A stretch of DNA of 64,000 nt from Stictocephala bisonia (Eukaryota > Arthropoda > Insecta > Hemiptera > Membracidae), in the NCBI GenBank assembly GCA_035578905.1, contig JAQJVL010000004.1, forward strand, positions 3,391,582-3,455,581, read 5' to 3'. Under the pieces are notes generated by a model, which made no database searches, had not been told where the DNA came from, and worked only from the letters and a program-made list of their open reading frames with translations. How positions within the stretch are numbered: position 1 is the stretch's first letter; each line of letters begins with the position of its first letter. This document shows positions 44,871 to 56,689 of this stretch, in pieces. The position numbers were made by a program, and so were the translations under genes.

Positions 44871-46185
44871 ATCTGAACCTTGACTACCATCCAAAACATA
44901 GAAACCCCAGACTTCTTTAGTAGTGTACGCGTAAATGGCAACCATTGAGCTGATGCCATGTCGCTATTGAGAGGACCGAGCATAGAATCTCAACACTTTG
45001 TCCTCAAGTAGCTGGGTTACAGCACTGCACCATTAGTGCCGACTTTTTGTGAGTCATTGGTAATTGGACTCACAACAAGGGTGGTTTTAACACTCTTACA
45101 AAAAGCAAGCACAGTTGACATATTCTTCACAATAAAATAGCCAAATATCTTGAGGTATTTTCCTGAATTATAATACAGCAGTTACAATATTCTACATACC
45201 ATATTACGAAAGGTACCCCTTCACTGCCAGTCAGACATAGTGAGAAGTGAGTGGTTTACAAGTTGCAATGGCTAAAAAACCTGAATTTGTACAGAGCTCA
45301 TGGTAACTGGAATATGTGGACTAGGTATTAACATAGCAGAGGCTTTGGATTAAATAGCTGTTTTTCTATGTATCTGTATTATGGAGCCGAGAGAAAACAT
45401 CTCCACTCTGGCAGTTAGACTGTACAAACAGCGGAAGTTGATTACATGTTTGAAAACTGGTCTGTAATTGCCAAAATGCTCTCACTGTATTGGCGGAGAG
45501 GAACACTTTTGTCCTTAGGTTGGTGTCATAATGAAAGATTAAAGAATCTTACAAATTAATCTGAGATTACCTTGATGCTGAAATCAAGAAATGTACTAAT
45601 ATCCTAATAAAAAAAAGTACCCACTTTTTATGACACAATCACGTCTCAGGTAATCAAAAATAATTCTAAATGTCTGAAAGAACAATTCTAGTGGAAATGC
45701 TTACATATGGCTCTCTCCATAAACACCTTAAATGGACTGGATGCAACACAACTGAAGATTATAGAAACTCCTATGATTTTGATGAGTCGTAAAAGAATGC
45801 CTATCTTTTCTTTACAAAAAGGCAGCTTCTTCAAAGTTTTTAAGGGGTCAGTTGAACTTGGGGACATCAACTCCAAAGTACTTCCAAGGGTTTGAAAGCT
45901 TTTAGGTAAATTGAGTAGTTATGATCAAGCGACATAAACTCCTTTAGTTGGGTTGGGACAAATAGCCCACTCCAAAGAAAAAGTGGATATATATGTATGA
46001 AGACAATTCAAGACTTATTCTATCAAAATTCAAATCTCGATAGCACATAACTGGAAGCTAGAACAGATAAACATAAAAAAGTAATTGAAATTATATATTT
46101 CTGGAAATAAAAATCTGTAACAGAGTAGAAGTAGAAATAACTAATGAGAAATTGTTTTCAAGATCAGATAGAAAGAAAACAATGA
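44871..46185. other. Unassigned stretch before the CR1-like element
   Basis: No family recognised; the last few hundred bases may be 5' UTR of the following LINE. Confidence 0.4.
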
Positions 46186-46242
46186 AGTGGTTTGCAATAT
46201 ACTGAGCAGGTTCATTGCAATATACTGGTTTGCAATGAAGTT

Positions 46243-47680
46243 GAGCAGGCTGACAGTGAGATCGAGGAGACTGATGCTGTACAGATTAGTCAGTACATTT
46301 TTGATGACTCCGAATCACTATCACAAATGGAGTTTTGAAAAGCAAAATATAGAAACTTCTTTTAAAGTAATGCAAGAAGAAGCAGAGGATTGTTTAAACA
46401 TACTCCAGACCAAAATAAAAAGTTTAGAGAAAGAGAACACTAAACTTAAAACAACTATTAGTGAAAAAGACAGTGAAATTTCCTCCTTAAGGGGTAAAAC
46501 TCAAACTGAGATTGTAGCAACTCAATGTAACATTAAAGAACAATTCCAGAGTAATAGTATCTTTGATTTTATTCAACATAGTTATAAAACAAAATCTGCT
46601 CTCTTTTTAGAAAAAATCAAGGAACTGGAAAAAAATAACAATACTTTAATGGATAGAATTGATTACTACCCAGTCTCAGATGAAAACCTCCTAAATGAAA
46701 TTAATTCATTGGAAAAAAAACTTGCCCTTTTTGAATAATCACACCAAGACACAGTAAGCAACTTGGAACAGTTATTGAAATCATATCAACTGATTTGGAT
46801 AACTTAAGAACTGAAAATAAATGCTTAGGGGAAGAAAACTTAAATCTACGGGAAAATATTGAGAATAATTGCATCCAGACCAATTTCACTAACAATTACG
46901 AACATCAAAACCTAAACAGGGCAGTATTAAAGCCATTGTAACAACAGAGTCCTTTGTAGTCAAAAATCCTTATGATTGCTTATCTTCAACTGAACAGACT
47001 GAATGCAGTGTTTCCAACTCAGAAATGAATTATTTCCCAATGAGAAGAAATAAGGTGGTAAATAGAGAAACAAAGATTCTGCAGGATTAGAGTAGAAAAA
47101 TAAGGTACTTTGGAGAAATATGAATAGGAAATATCAAAACAATGAAGAACAAGTAAACCAATTTTGATATATGGTGATACCATGTTAAAATAAATGATGC
47201 TAAAATTAAATCCTTTAGTGAAATCGACTCAGCTAAGCTTTGGAAGTTTTGGAGAAAAGTGAAGACAGACGAAACCAACCAAAAGTAGTATTTATTAATG
47301 TGGGAACAAATGATCTTGATAAACCCAGGGATGCCGATGATGTAATGGGTAAGATTCATAAAGTGATAATAATGGCAAAGAAATGTTTCCATTGTTCTTT
47401 AATTGTTGTGAATAGTGTTCTAGCTCGACAAGATATTCACCCTTCTTTAATTAAAAAACCCAATACTAATTTTAGGTGGCTATATCAACAGTATCAAACT
47501 CTATTTTTGGACACTAACAAATATTTTACTGAAAGTTGTCTGGTAAAAGATGGACTGCACCCTAACAGAAAGGGAATTTCAGTGCTCAGTAAAGTTATGA
47601 CAAATGCGTATACACTCTACAAAAGACAATTTAATATCGAAGAAGTTTCTTGTAAACGCTCAGTTAGCTACATAAAATAA
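46243..47680 (+). pseudogene. LINE ORF1 with coiled coil and SGNH/GDSL-type esterase domain
   Basis: An acidic start (EVEQADSEIEETDAVQIS, about 46237-46330) is followed, after a frameshift, by a coiled coil in 46330-46738 (QTKIKSLEKENTKLKTTISE). The esterase domain is at about 47160-47680: block I reads YGDT at about 47170 (GDS in active enzymes, so the nucleophile Ser is replaced by Thr), block III is VGTNDLD at about 47300, and block V is DGLHPN at about 47555, with the catalytic D and H. The domain is thought to act on lipids or membranes or aid nucleic-acid handling in retrotransposition; the exact role is not settled. Two or more frame breaks. Confidence 0.75.
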
Positions 47681-48149
47681 CACCACTATGAAAAAAGAAG
47701 AATATGCAAAGCTTTGGCAGATAGCATTGACAGTGAGGTAGTCAACTCACCTGAACTGGGGGACCAACCAAACAATTGGATCTACCAACAGCCTGAGCTA
47801 CAGTCACAAGGACCTATAGCAAAAAAAACACATCCCTCTAAGGTCACTGTCACTGGACTCACTGGAGGAATTTCCACCACTTCCTTCCATTATCACAACA
47901 ACAGCTGCTGTCCATTGAAATAATGTTGTAAAAAATAAGTCTCACGGTAATAACTACTTACAATTACAAAATCAGGTTTTTACAAATAAATTAAATACAG
48001 TTAATGCAGACAATGCGATTAGACAAAACCTAAACAATGATTGTGACGAGGAGACACTAGAAGCTATTTCTTTAAACTCAAAAATCTTAAAATCGGTAAA
48101 GGTATTTTGAATAACCGTTCTTCTAATAAAAAAATGTAACATAAAAAAC

Positions 48150-51100
48150 AGGAAAACAGAATTTTTAAAAATATATCATCAAAATATCCAAGTTTGAAAT
48201 TCTCGTTTGGAATTTTTAGAAATAGTTATAGATGAAGTTAATCCAGACATAGTAGTTATTTCAGAACACAACTTAAAATCTTTCGAAATAGAGCGATTAA
48301 ATTTAAATGGATATAAAAAAATGCCTTCTATTCCAGAGAAATTTTTAAAAATGGAGGAGTTTTCAAAATATCACGTAGTAATATAAGGTTTAAGCAGGTG
48401 GTCTCTCCTCAAATTGATAATATTTGCCAAGAAAAAAAAATTTGAATGTTGTTGTGTAAAATACTATATAAGAATAAGAATATTTATTTTCTCAAATTTA
48501 CATTAATACTCTCGTTCTATACTACAAATTATTTCATAGATGTACCCAATAACAAAATAATTATAATGTTCATGTCCCTTAATTGCAAATACACCACACT
48601 ATTTTCACTACAACAATACCAGGATTGACCACTAATACTATAAAAGAGCACTAATACTATAAAAGAACAATGCCATCATCAAGAAAATGCACATCCATAA
48701 AACAAAACAAATACACAATGCAAAAATGAGAAAATTTACGACCTCAAAGGCTATGCCAGATTTGAGGTGCGTGCATATATAATTCTTAAAACATAAATCA
48801 GCGATCAGAAAAAAACAAACTAAACAGAATTTACAAATTAATCAGTGCTTAATATTTAACATTATTTTTACAATATGTACATAATTAAACATAAGTGCAT
48901 TCATAGAGATAACTAGCTTTTGCAAGACAAAATCCTACATTTATTAAATACCATGTATACAACCGTACAGACATTCTAAGTACGCACTCATACAAACATG
49001 CATACACTAAAATAAATATATTTTTCTTCATTTTGCACCTATGCAAAATATGGATAAATATAACTTTCTACTGGTAGGAGTTTACAGGGCCCCAAGTAGT
49101 GATGTGTCTGAATTTCTCTACAGATTAGAAGAGTTGTGCAATTATATTTTACAAAGACATAAGTATGTAATTATAGCGGGAGATTTCAACATTAATATGT
49201 TAGATAATAATCCTGGTTGCAGAGGGTTAAAAAATATATTAACTTCTTTTGGAATGCACTATTTAGCTGACTTTCCAACCAGGGTTACTCTATCTTCTGG
49301 AACTGCCATTGACAACATACCACAACAATATTAAAAATTATCAGGTTTGATTACAGAAGTATCCGATCATGATGGTCAAATGTTGGAGCTACTTAATTTT
49401 GGAAGACTAATACAGTCTGAGGAGAACTTAAAAATGTATAGTTTTCAGATGAGAATATATCGACCTTTTACAACTTACTAGAAAAGAAACGTGGTTAAAT
49501 GTTTTCCAAGCTAAAGTGGAGGAAAAATATGTTTTTACTAACCATTTAAAATATTACTTTGACTTAAGTTTTCCAGTTAGGACGACACAGGTTGGCTTTG
49601 TAAAAAAAGATGGATAAATGAGGACATTAGGGCCGAAAAAAAGGGAAATTGTAAACTTACAAAAAAATGCAAGACAAATGAAAAATAAGAATTCGTCAGT
49701 GGTAGTTTCAGAAAGGAAAAAACATCTTAAAAGAAAAATTGCTGCGGCAAAAAAATATTATATATATTGACCAGAAAATAAATGTTTCTGATAATATCAA
49801 TAAAATATTGTGGAAGATAATTAATGAAGAAACGTCAAACAAAAATAGTCAATTGTTCACTAATATACATTTAAAAATGGACAATAAACTAATTACAAAC
49901 CCAAAGGATGTAGTTCACTTTTTTAGTAGCCATTTTACAGGCGCAGCACATAAAATTAAAAAAGTTATTGTTCTTATAATCAAGCTAATGAGTCTCCTGA
50001 TAGAAGAAGTGTTCATGTGCTATCTAGATCTAAGCCTGTTGATGAGGATGAGATTATAATAATGATAAATTCTTTGAAAAATAATATGTCAAGTGGACAT
50101 GATGAAATACCAATAAAAGTTTTTAAGTTTGTTGGTAAACCACTTCTACTACCTCTAGTACATCTCATTAACTCATCTTTGATTACTGGAATTTTCCCTG
50201 AGCAGCTTAAAACTGCAAAGGTAGTCCCCCTATATAAAAAAGGGGAGGTAACAGAAATATCCAATTATCTTCAATACTACCAGTGATATCAAAAATTGTT
50301 GAAAAGACAATGTATAATTGGCTAGTTGAATATTTTGACCAATGCAATTTGTTTGACAACTCTCAACATGGGCTTCGTAAAGGTAAATCAGTCACTACAG
50401 CTGCTGTAAATTTTGTTGAATCTATTATTAAATCTATTGACAATCATGAAGTAGTTATTAGCATATTTATAGACCTCTCTAAAGCATTTGACAGTGTCTG
50501 TCATAAAACAATGCTTAAGAAGTTGGAAAATTATGGAGTTAAAGGAATAGTTCATAAATGGATTACATCCTATTTAAGTAATAGATACCAGTATGTTGAG
50601 ACCAATGTGGTTAATGATAATTATATTAATAAAATAAGTTCATCAATGTTAAAAATACAAAGAGGGTTTTCCTCAAGGTTCCATTTTGGATCCTTTGCTC
50701 TTTTTGTGTTATATTAATGATATGCCTGAATGTATAATTAACTCTAGTAAAAACAAGTTATGCATGTACGCAGATGATTCTAATTTAAAGATTTCGGCAA
50801 AGTCAAAAAATGAATTAGAATTAGAGTCTTTTACTGAGCTAGGGAAAATCCAGCAATTTTTTAAAGACAATGAGTTATTACTCAATGTAAATAAAACAAC
50901 TTTTATGTCATTTACAACAAAACAAAATAGAAATAAAATAGAACCAAACATAATAGTTGAATCTGCATCATTATTACAAGTAAATAATACTAATTTCCTT
51001 GGGCTTTGTATTGATGATAATTTAAGTTGGGACTCACATATTGGAAAACTGCTAAAGAAAATAGATTCAGGAATATTTGCCATTAGATGGATGTCACATT

Positions 51101-51437
51101 TTTTGTAGTATAGATACATTAAGAAAAATCTACTTTGCTTATGTACACAGTCATATTGCATTTGGCATATCCGTATATGGGAGATCCACAGCGGAAAATC
51201 TTGACAAAATACCAATTCTACAAAAGAAAGTAATTCGAGTAATATTAGGTTTAAAGAGTGATGAATCAGTAAAAGAACCATTCAAGCAGCTCAAAATTCT
51301 TACTATTTATGGACAATATATTTTTGATACAATTATTTTAGTTAAGCAAGAACGTTTTAAAACTTTGACTGCTGAAACCCAAGGATATAACACAAGGTTT
51401 AAAAAAGAAATTATTACAAATCACAACAATTTATAAT
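48150..51437 (+). pseudogene. LINE ORF2: APE endonuclease and reverse transcriptase, broken
   Basis: Endonuclease N-terminus at 48165-48460 (EFLEIVIDEVNPDIVVISEH), rest at 49041-49334 (LLVGVYRAPSSDVSEF, then AGDFNINML and FPTRVTLSSGTAIDNI) after a 580-bp insertion; VSDHDGQMLEL follows at about 49355. RT blocks: NNMSSGHDEIPIKVFK (50080), LKTAKVVPLYKKGE (50205), FIDLSKAFDSVCHKTMLKKL (50468-50525), PQGSILDPLLF across a frameshift near 50670-50700, and the catalytic MYADD at about 50764. Thumb: FLGLCIDDNLSWDSHIGKLL (50996) and a C-terminus to 51437. At least five frame breaks. Confidence 0.85.
48459..49038 (-). mobile_element. 5'-truncated retroelement inserted in the endonuclease
   Basis: About 580 bp of AT-rich, non-coding DNA separate the two halves of the endonuclease. 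On the minus strand it ends GAGAAAATAAATATTCTTATTCTTATATAG, a polyadenylation-like signal and a short repeat tail. AAAATA occurs at both edges and may be the target duplication. The family is unknown; it could be a SINE or a LINE 3' end. Confidence 0.5.
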
Positions 51438-51713
51438 TTTATAAGAAAAACCCTAAATATGTAAGGATTAAAATTTTATCAAAAATTACCTCAGCAGATA
51501 AAAAAATTGTTTTAAATCCTTTAAAACTATTATTAAGTCTTTTTTGACTGACAAAGCTCTGTACTCTGTTAACGAATATTTGGAGAACTAGTTTCAGTGT
51601 TGCCTTTATCTTTATGTTAAGTTTGTTTTATATAGGCTAAGTTCAAAAATTTGTAACACTATTCAATGTATGATGTGTGCATTTCATGAATAAAGAGTTA
51701 TTGATTGATTGAT

Positions 51714-52489
51714 ATAGGTAAAAATAAATTGATTTAAAAACAATAAGATCATTTATGGCTCCGAAAAGTAAGTTTTAAAAAAAGGGAGAAATGGAACAAT
51801 TATGAAATTAAATTAACTTAATAGAAAGTTGTCAAATTAAAAAAAAAAAAAAAAAAACTATTTTATGAACCAGAGCATAACATAAACAAAATGTCAGCAA
51901 ATAATTTACAAACCAATGCATTTAATGGATGGTACACTTTTACTCCCCTGGTTGAAAATATAGCATATAAGTTAATATTATCAGTAGTATACAAAGTATC
52001 ATTTCGTAATAAGATCTTTTGTTGTCTGAGAAATTAAATCCAATGCATGCTAAGCCATTGTTGATATTTTTTGTTATCAGTATATTTGTACAGTAAATTT
52101 GTAAATAACCATATTTTCAACTATGTGTGAGTTAGTTAATCACTGATTAAAATAACAAATATAAAGAACACAACAACTTGTTCAGGACGTTCAGGTCCTA
52201 TATAAACTCCATCAGGAGCTAATTATTGATAGCTCTTAGTACAGAAATCCATAACCATGACACATTCTAAAGCAGAACAATAAAAACAGTTTCGCAATAA
52301 CATTAGAATTCATGATTCCTACTTCTGGATATTAATGCAATATATAATATATTGATAGTGGCTTTTGATGTATGTACTAATGGTTTCATGGTGACTGGTA
52401 GTACATACATTATCAGAGGATATACCTGATGATATGGTAGGTCACCACGAAACCAGCAGTACATACATCAAAACAGAGGATACTAAAAA
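51714..52489. other. Unassigned AT-rich stretch
   Basis: No gene. An inverted repeat of about 25 bp is visible near 52366-52474 (GATGTATGTACTAATGGTTTCATGGTGAC against GTCACCACGAAACCAGCAGTACATACATC). Confidence 0.45.
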
Positions 52490-52877
52490 GGACAGCAAAA
52501 ATATTTTAATAAACCTAAATAAAACTACTTTTTGTACATCTCATTTTGTACTAAGCAAAATCAGAGAAACTTACAGCCAACTATTTTGTTAGACTTGCCA
52601 CTGAAGCAAGTAGAACATACCACATTTTTAGGGCTTAAAATTGACCAAAACCTTAGCTGGGATAAACATGTAAACCATGTATTAAATAAAACCTCTTCTA
52701 GTTTATATGCATTAAGACAAATGTCTAAAATATGCAACTTAAAAACTTAAAAAACAATATATTATGCTATGTTTCATTCACACTTAGCTTATGGCATAAG
52801 TGTATATGGTTCTATGACAAAAAGTAACCTCGACAGGTTACTTCTCCGACAAAAAAGAGCCCTAAGGATTATGTATA

Positions 52878-54420
52878 CAGTATGACCTTGATAACTCGAA
52901 TCTGAAGGGGGTTGTTGAAAATTCGAGTTGTCGAGGTTTTCGAGTTAGTGAGGTTCGAGTTATCAAGGTAAAATGACCGAAAATTCGAGATATAGAGGTC
53001 CAGTAATGCCTAATAAAGTTTCTCTTAGAACCTCTATATCTCGAAGTTTCATTGACTTAGCCTCTATAACTCGAATATTAGAGCCCACTACGTCGTATTC
53101 TACATAAGATATCATGTTGGTACACTGGTAAAAAAAAAAACTTTCATCAAAAATAACGATTTATTGCACAAAATTATCATGAATTACTGTATGGAAAATT
53201 AAAGTTGACAAAGCAATAATGTTTAAAAATACGAAATAATCATGTACGTAGATGTACTGTATGTAAATTCAGTTAGATTGCAGTACAGTACTGTAGTTCT
53301 GAACATTGTAAACTAAGCTTTGAAAAAGTCATCAATTTTTGTTTGTTTACTACCTTTCAATGAGATTCCATCCAGAGCCGTATCCAAATCATTTATACAC
53401 TTCACTACACTTTCACTTAGGCCTTTTTCACACTTTCTTCCAAACAAATGCTTCAAAATCTCGATGGCCGTAATATTCGAAAGTTCTTTTTTCCAATCGT
53501 CACAAACGTTCATATCAACACTCGCACTTTCGCCACAAACCTTTTTGAAAATTATTTCATTTCTTCTTTTGAAGTTTTGTAGCCAGCCATTGCTAGCACG
53601 GAAGTTTGGGTGTCCCAATGACTCAGCAAATTGCACAGCTTTTTCTTTGAGAATGGGGCCTGATATAGCCACATTTTTGTCCCGGCACTGTTTTAGCCAT
53701 TTAAAAACACACTCGTCCACATCGCTAAACTCGGCACCTTTGACCCTCTTTGTCACCATTGTCACATTACTGTCACTCTCATATTTTCCACGATTTTTCA
53801 GAATTGTTGACAATGTGTTGGGTGGAATACCGAATGACTTGGCTATTTCACTTTTCTTCTTCGTACCTTCGTCAACTGCTTTCAACACTTGCCTCTTCTC
53901 CTCAAACGTTAAAGTTTTTAGCTTACGTTTCACCGACATGACTTACGCACTTGTGTAATAAACGCTTCACGCACTACTGCACTCCTCTCACTGGCGATGA
54001 CAACAACACGATGCGGTGCGGGGTGAGTCAGCTAGACAGGTGCAAGTGGTGACTTGTTGTGTTTGCGCGCGATACCGGACAAGAGGGAGGAGGGGTGTTG
54101 ACCTAGTTGCAAACAAAGAACAATCTCAAGTAGAAAAATATATCTAAAACTTCGAGTAATAGACTCTGAGCGAAATTCGACTTATAGAGGTTGACTTCGA
54201 GTTATAGAGGTGACCAACCATCCAACTTCGAGTTGTAGAGGTTAAACCCACGACTTTGAAAACCCTAAAAATTCGAGTTATCAAGGCCATAATTTATGAA
54301 AAATCGACTTATAGAGGCCTTTTTTGTATTGAGTGTTATGGGGAGTTGAAGGGGATTACAAAAATTTCGAGTTATCAAGGAATTCGAGATATTGAGGCTC
54401 GACTTATCAAGGTCCTACTG
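52878..54420 (-). mobile_element. Tigger/pogo element, internally deleted
   Basis: 1543 bp flanked by TA (52876-52877 and 54421-54422). Termini CAGTATGACCTTGATAACTCGA and, from the right, CAGTAGGACCTTGATAAGTCGA. Both ends carry many copies of a TTCGAGTTATAGAGGT-like motif over about 200-350 bp. One intact 208-codon gene lies within on the minus strand. A complete Tigger is usually 2.4-2.8 kb. Confidence 0.93.
53313..53939 (-). CDS. Tigger-type DNA-binding protein lacking the DDE domain
   Basis: An uninterrupted 208-codon frame starting MSVKRKLKTLTFEEKRQVL. Residues 8-55 form the CENP-B N-terminal (psq-like) helix-turn-helix (EIAKSFGIPPNTLSTILKNR). Residues 72-135 form the second CENP-B/Tc5 DNA-binding domain (VFKWLKQCRDKNVAISGPIL, then SNGWLQNFKRRN). 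After about residue 150 the sequence goes straight to a tail ending KQTKIDDFFKA, like the extreme C-terminus of many Tigger transposases. The DDE catalytic core (about 200 residues or more) is therefore deleted in frame. It should still bind DNA if expressed but cannot catalyse transposition. Expression is not shown. Confidence 0.85.
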   Translation of the reverse strand: MSVKRKLKTLTFEEKRQVLKAVDEGTKKKSEIAKSFGIPPNTLSTILKNRGKYESDSNVTMVTKRVKGAEFSDVDECVFKWLKQCRDKNVAISGPILKEKAVQFAESLGHPNFRASNGWLQNFKRRNEIIFKKVCGESASVDMNVCDDWKKELSNITAIEILKHLFGRKCEKGLSESVVKCINDLDTALDGISLKGSKQTKIDDFFKA

Positions 54421-55081
54421 TAATTTAAAAAGAGAAGAATCGGTCAAGCATCTTTTTGTAGAATTAACCATACCAACGGTTATTGGACTGTATATATTGG
54501 AAACTTTTAGTTATACAAAACAGTTTGCAAATCCCTCTCAAATTCCTAGTAGACATGTCATGCTACTCAAATAAATAGACAAGTGGAACGTCATAATTTA
54601 GAATTTTATGAGAAAAACTACATTTATTAGGACAAAACTATTATATCGCCTTCCCAGAAACGTTTTGATAGAGCAAAATTTTGAGAAATTTAGAAAAACT
54701 TGAAGGATTTTTTGATTAAATTAGCTCCTTACTCCTTAGAAGAGTTTTGGGAAACAGATTTAGAACATAAAATCATTTTATAATTTTATTAGATATCAGT
54801 TTAGTTTTAATTTATTAAGTTAAATATAAAAATTATTTTTTTTTCTTTAAACACTCTGACTGATCACAAATTTAGTTGTTCTTTATGTATTCTTAATCTA
54901 AATATTCTTTTTTAATTTTAGAGTACTTTATTTTCTATACTAAAATAACAAATTGTTATACTACTGTTTGCTCGTTGTAAAAAGGATTACTACTTACATT
55001 TTATTTTTTAACTCTTAAAGAAGTTTCTCGTACTTAATATATTCAGTTTTTTTTTTTAGCATAATATGTGTTGGTATATAT

Positions 55082-55584
55082 ACAGTACAAGTAAACGTCA
55101 CACAACACAAATTTATTACAATATAAGCACAAAATGTACAAATATATTATACAATACAAGTACAAAATGCACGAATATTATGGTGATCGATTTCGATGAA
55201 CCACGCTCACCTTCCTCAGACCAGAGGGATTCACAAAAGAATGGAAAACGGTGTTCAACAACTCAATTTATAGGCCTATGATCACGTGACCCCATTGGCT
55301 GGAATCGTCAAAATGGCGGCTGCTGTGATATTATTGGTTAATTCCTATTATCTGTTTTGACGATTCCAGCCAATCAGGTCACGTGATCATAGGCCTATAA
55401 ATTGAGTTGTTGAACACCGTTTTCCATTCTTTTGTGAATCCCTCTGGTCTGAGGAAGGTGAGCGTGGTTCATCGAAATCGATCACCATAATATTCGTGCA
55501 TTTTGTACTTGTATTGCAATATATTTGTACATTTTGTGCTTATATTGTAATAAATTTGTGTTGTGTGACTTTTACTTGTACTGT
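55082..55584. mobile_element. Foldback element: 503-bp near-perfect palindrome
   Basis: Arms 55082-55306 and 55360-55584 are reverse complements with few mismatches (ACAGTACAAGTAAA...TTTTACTTGTACTGT at the tips). The centre of about 50 bp is unpaired. The arms contain TCACGTGA and a GC-richer stretch (CGCTCACCTTCCTCAGACCA). It interrupts the 3' UTR of the second CR1-like LINE. No coding capacity is convincing. The target duplication is not clear. Confidence 0.85.
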
Positions 55585-55840
55585 TAATATATTCTTATTT
55601 ATTTTTTTCTATTTAATAGATAGATATTGAATTACTTGTTAATAAAAAAAGGTTTAAATTAATATAATGTTTCATACAGATAATTAATAGTCTCCTTACT
55701 ACCAGTGATGGTTCATATTGTTATTTATTTTTTTGGGAAATTAATAATTAATTGTAGTTTAGCTATAACATTTCTGACGCTGTTCAATGTATCATATGTA
55801 CATTATTACTGAATAAAGGATGTTTTGAATTTGAAGGTAA

Positions 55841-56680
55841 AGCCATTATCAATATATTATACTTCAGTTTCAATCTCTGGCAGTATCTAAAAGCAATATG
55901 AACAGAGCAGGAAAAAATGGCAAAGTATTGTCCATATTTGATAAATACAGGGCTGGACAGTGATATTCTATGTGCAAACTCAAGGACTGTTCAGAAAGAC
56001 ATTTTAGACTTGTGCAGTGGTGCCTTGGTTTCAAAACATCTCTACAATAACTGTGCATAGAACTATAGGAAGATGGATCTCTAAGCCCCTTCTCTTCTGC
56101 AGATCTCTTCTTGTTAACTCAGGTGTCAAATTAGACAAGTTTTTTAATGTGCTGTCACGATGAGTTATTTAATTTAAATAGTTACTGATAGAAAAATAGC
56201 TTAAGACGTCTGTGGCTTTCCAATGTATATAGTAACATTGTTACTTTAACTTAATTTTTTCTTTAACAGTACTAATTTTTGGATTTCCATTACATGGATA
56301 TAAAAGAGCAACAAGTTCTACAAATATTATAATGCTTAACGACATGGAGTAAAGTCAAATAATTTGGCCAAGGGCAAGTAGTAAATATCCAAGTAACTAT
56401 GAGATTGTCTGAAAAAAACCAAGTCAGCTTTGCACTATTTAAACTATTCAACTGAAGTTCATGTCAAGAAAAACTATCTCCAAGCAATCATACTATATCA
56501 TTGTCCTTTTTCCTAGCCAATGATAAAACATAGTTATAAATAGGTCTCCAAAAGAAGATCTCCTTGACTGAAGGGAATGAAATTAATAACCCATCAAACA
56601 ACCAGAAAAAATAAAAATAAGTTTTAATATCAGTTTAGAGCAACCAAACTTGTTTACATTGCAAGTCTAAGTTATAAGCT
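55841..56680. other. Unassigned stretch
   Basis: No gene or repeat recognised. Confidence 0.45.
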
Positions 56681-56689
56681 TTTATAACA

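Larger units (their letters stand above)
46186..51713 (+). mobile_element. Nearly full-length CR1-like LINE with esterase ORF1
   Basis: Two coding regions in order: ORF1 (coiled coil plus SGNH-hydrolase domain) and ORF2 (APE endonuclease plus RT). The 3' UTR ends GAATAAAGAGTTATTGATTGATTGAT, a short (TTGA)n-type tail. ORF1 proteins with an esterase domain are known from CR1/L2-group LINEs. About 580 bp at 48459-49038 are a later insertion, so the element proper is about 5 kb. Multiple frameshifts show it is dead. Confidence 0.8.
52532..54573 (+). pseudogene. LINE RT thumb region, split by a Tigger element
   Basis: The first part has TTFLGLKIDQNLSWDKHVNH and, after one stop, AYGISVYGSM and RQKRALRIM. 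The second part (54423 on) has KREESVKHLFVELTIPTVIG and ends with a stop at 54571-54573. Joining 52877 to 54423 keeps the frame across the TA target. The catalytic part of the RT is absent. Confidence 0.75.
52490..55840 (+). mobile_element. Second CR1-like LINE, 3' part, with two nested insertions
   Basis: RT thumb sequence at 52532-52875 and 54423-54573, then a long 3' UTR ending CTGTTCAATGTATCATATGT and GAATAAAGGATGTTTTGAA at about 55775-55838. That end matches the 3' end of the LINE at 46186-51713 (ATTCAATGTATGATGTGTGC, GAATAAAGAGTT), so the two are related. The Tigger element (52878-54420) and the foldback element (55082-55584) are later insertions. Confidence 0.7.

Noticed and set aside
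50709..51281. Minus-strand frame of 190 codons
   Set aside because: Antisense shadow of the CR1-like reverse transcriptase.
53320..53958. Plus-strand frame of 212 codons opposite the Tigger gene
   Set aside because: It is the antisense shadow of the Tigger DNA-binding protein.
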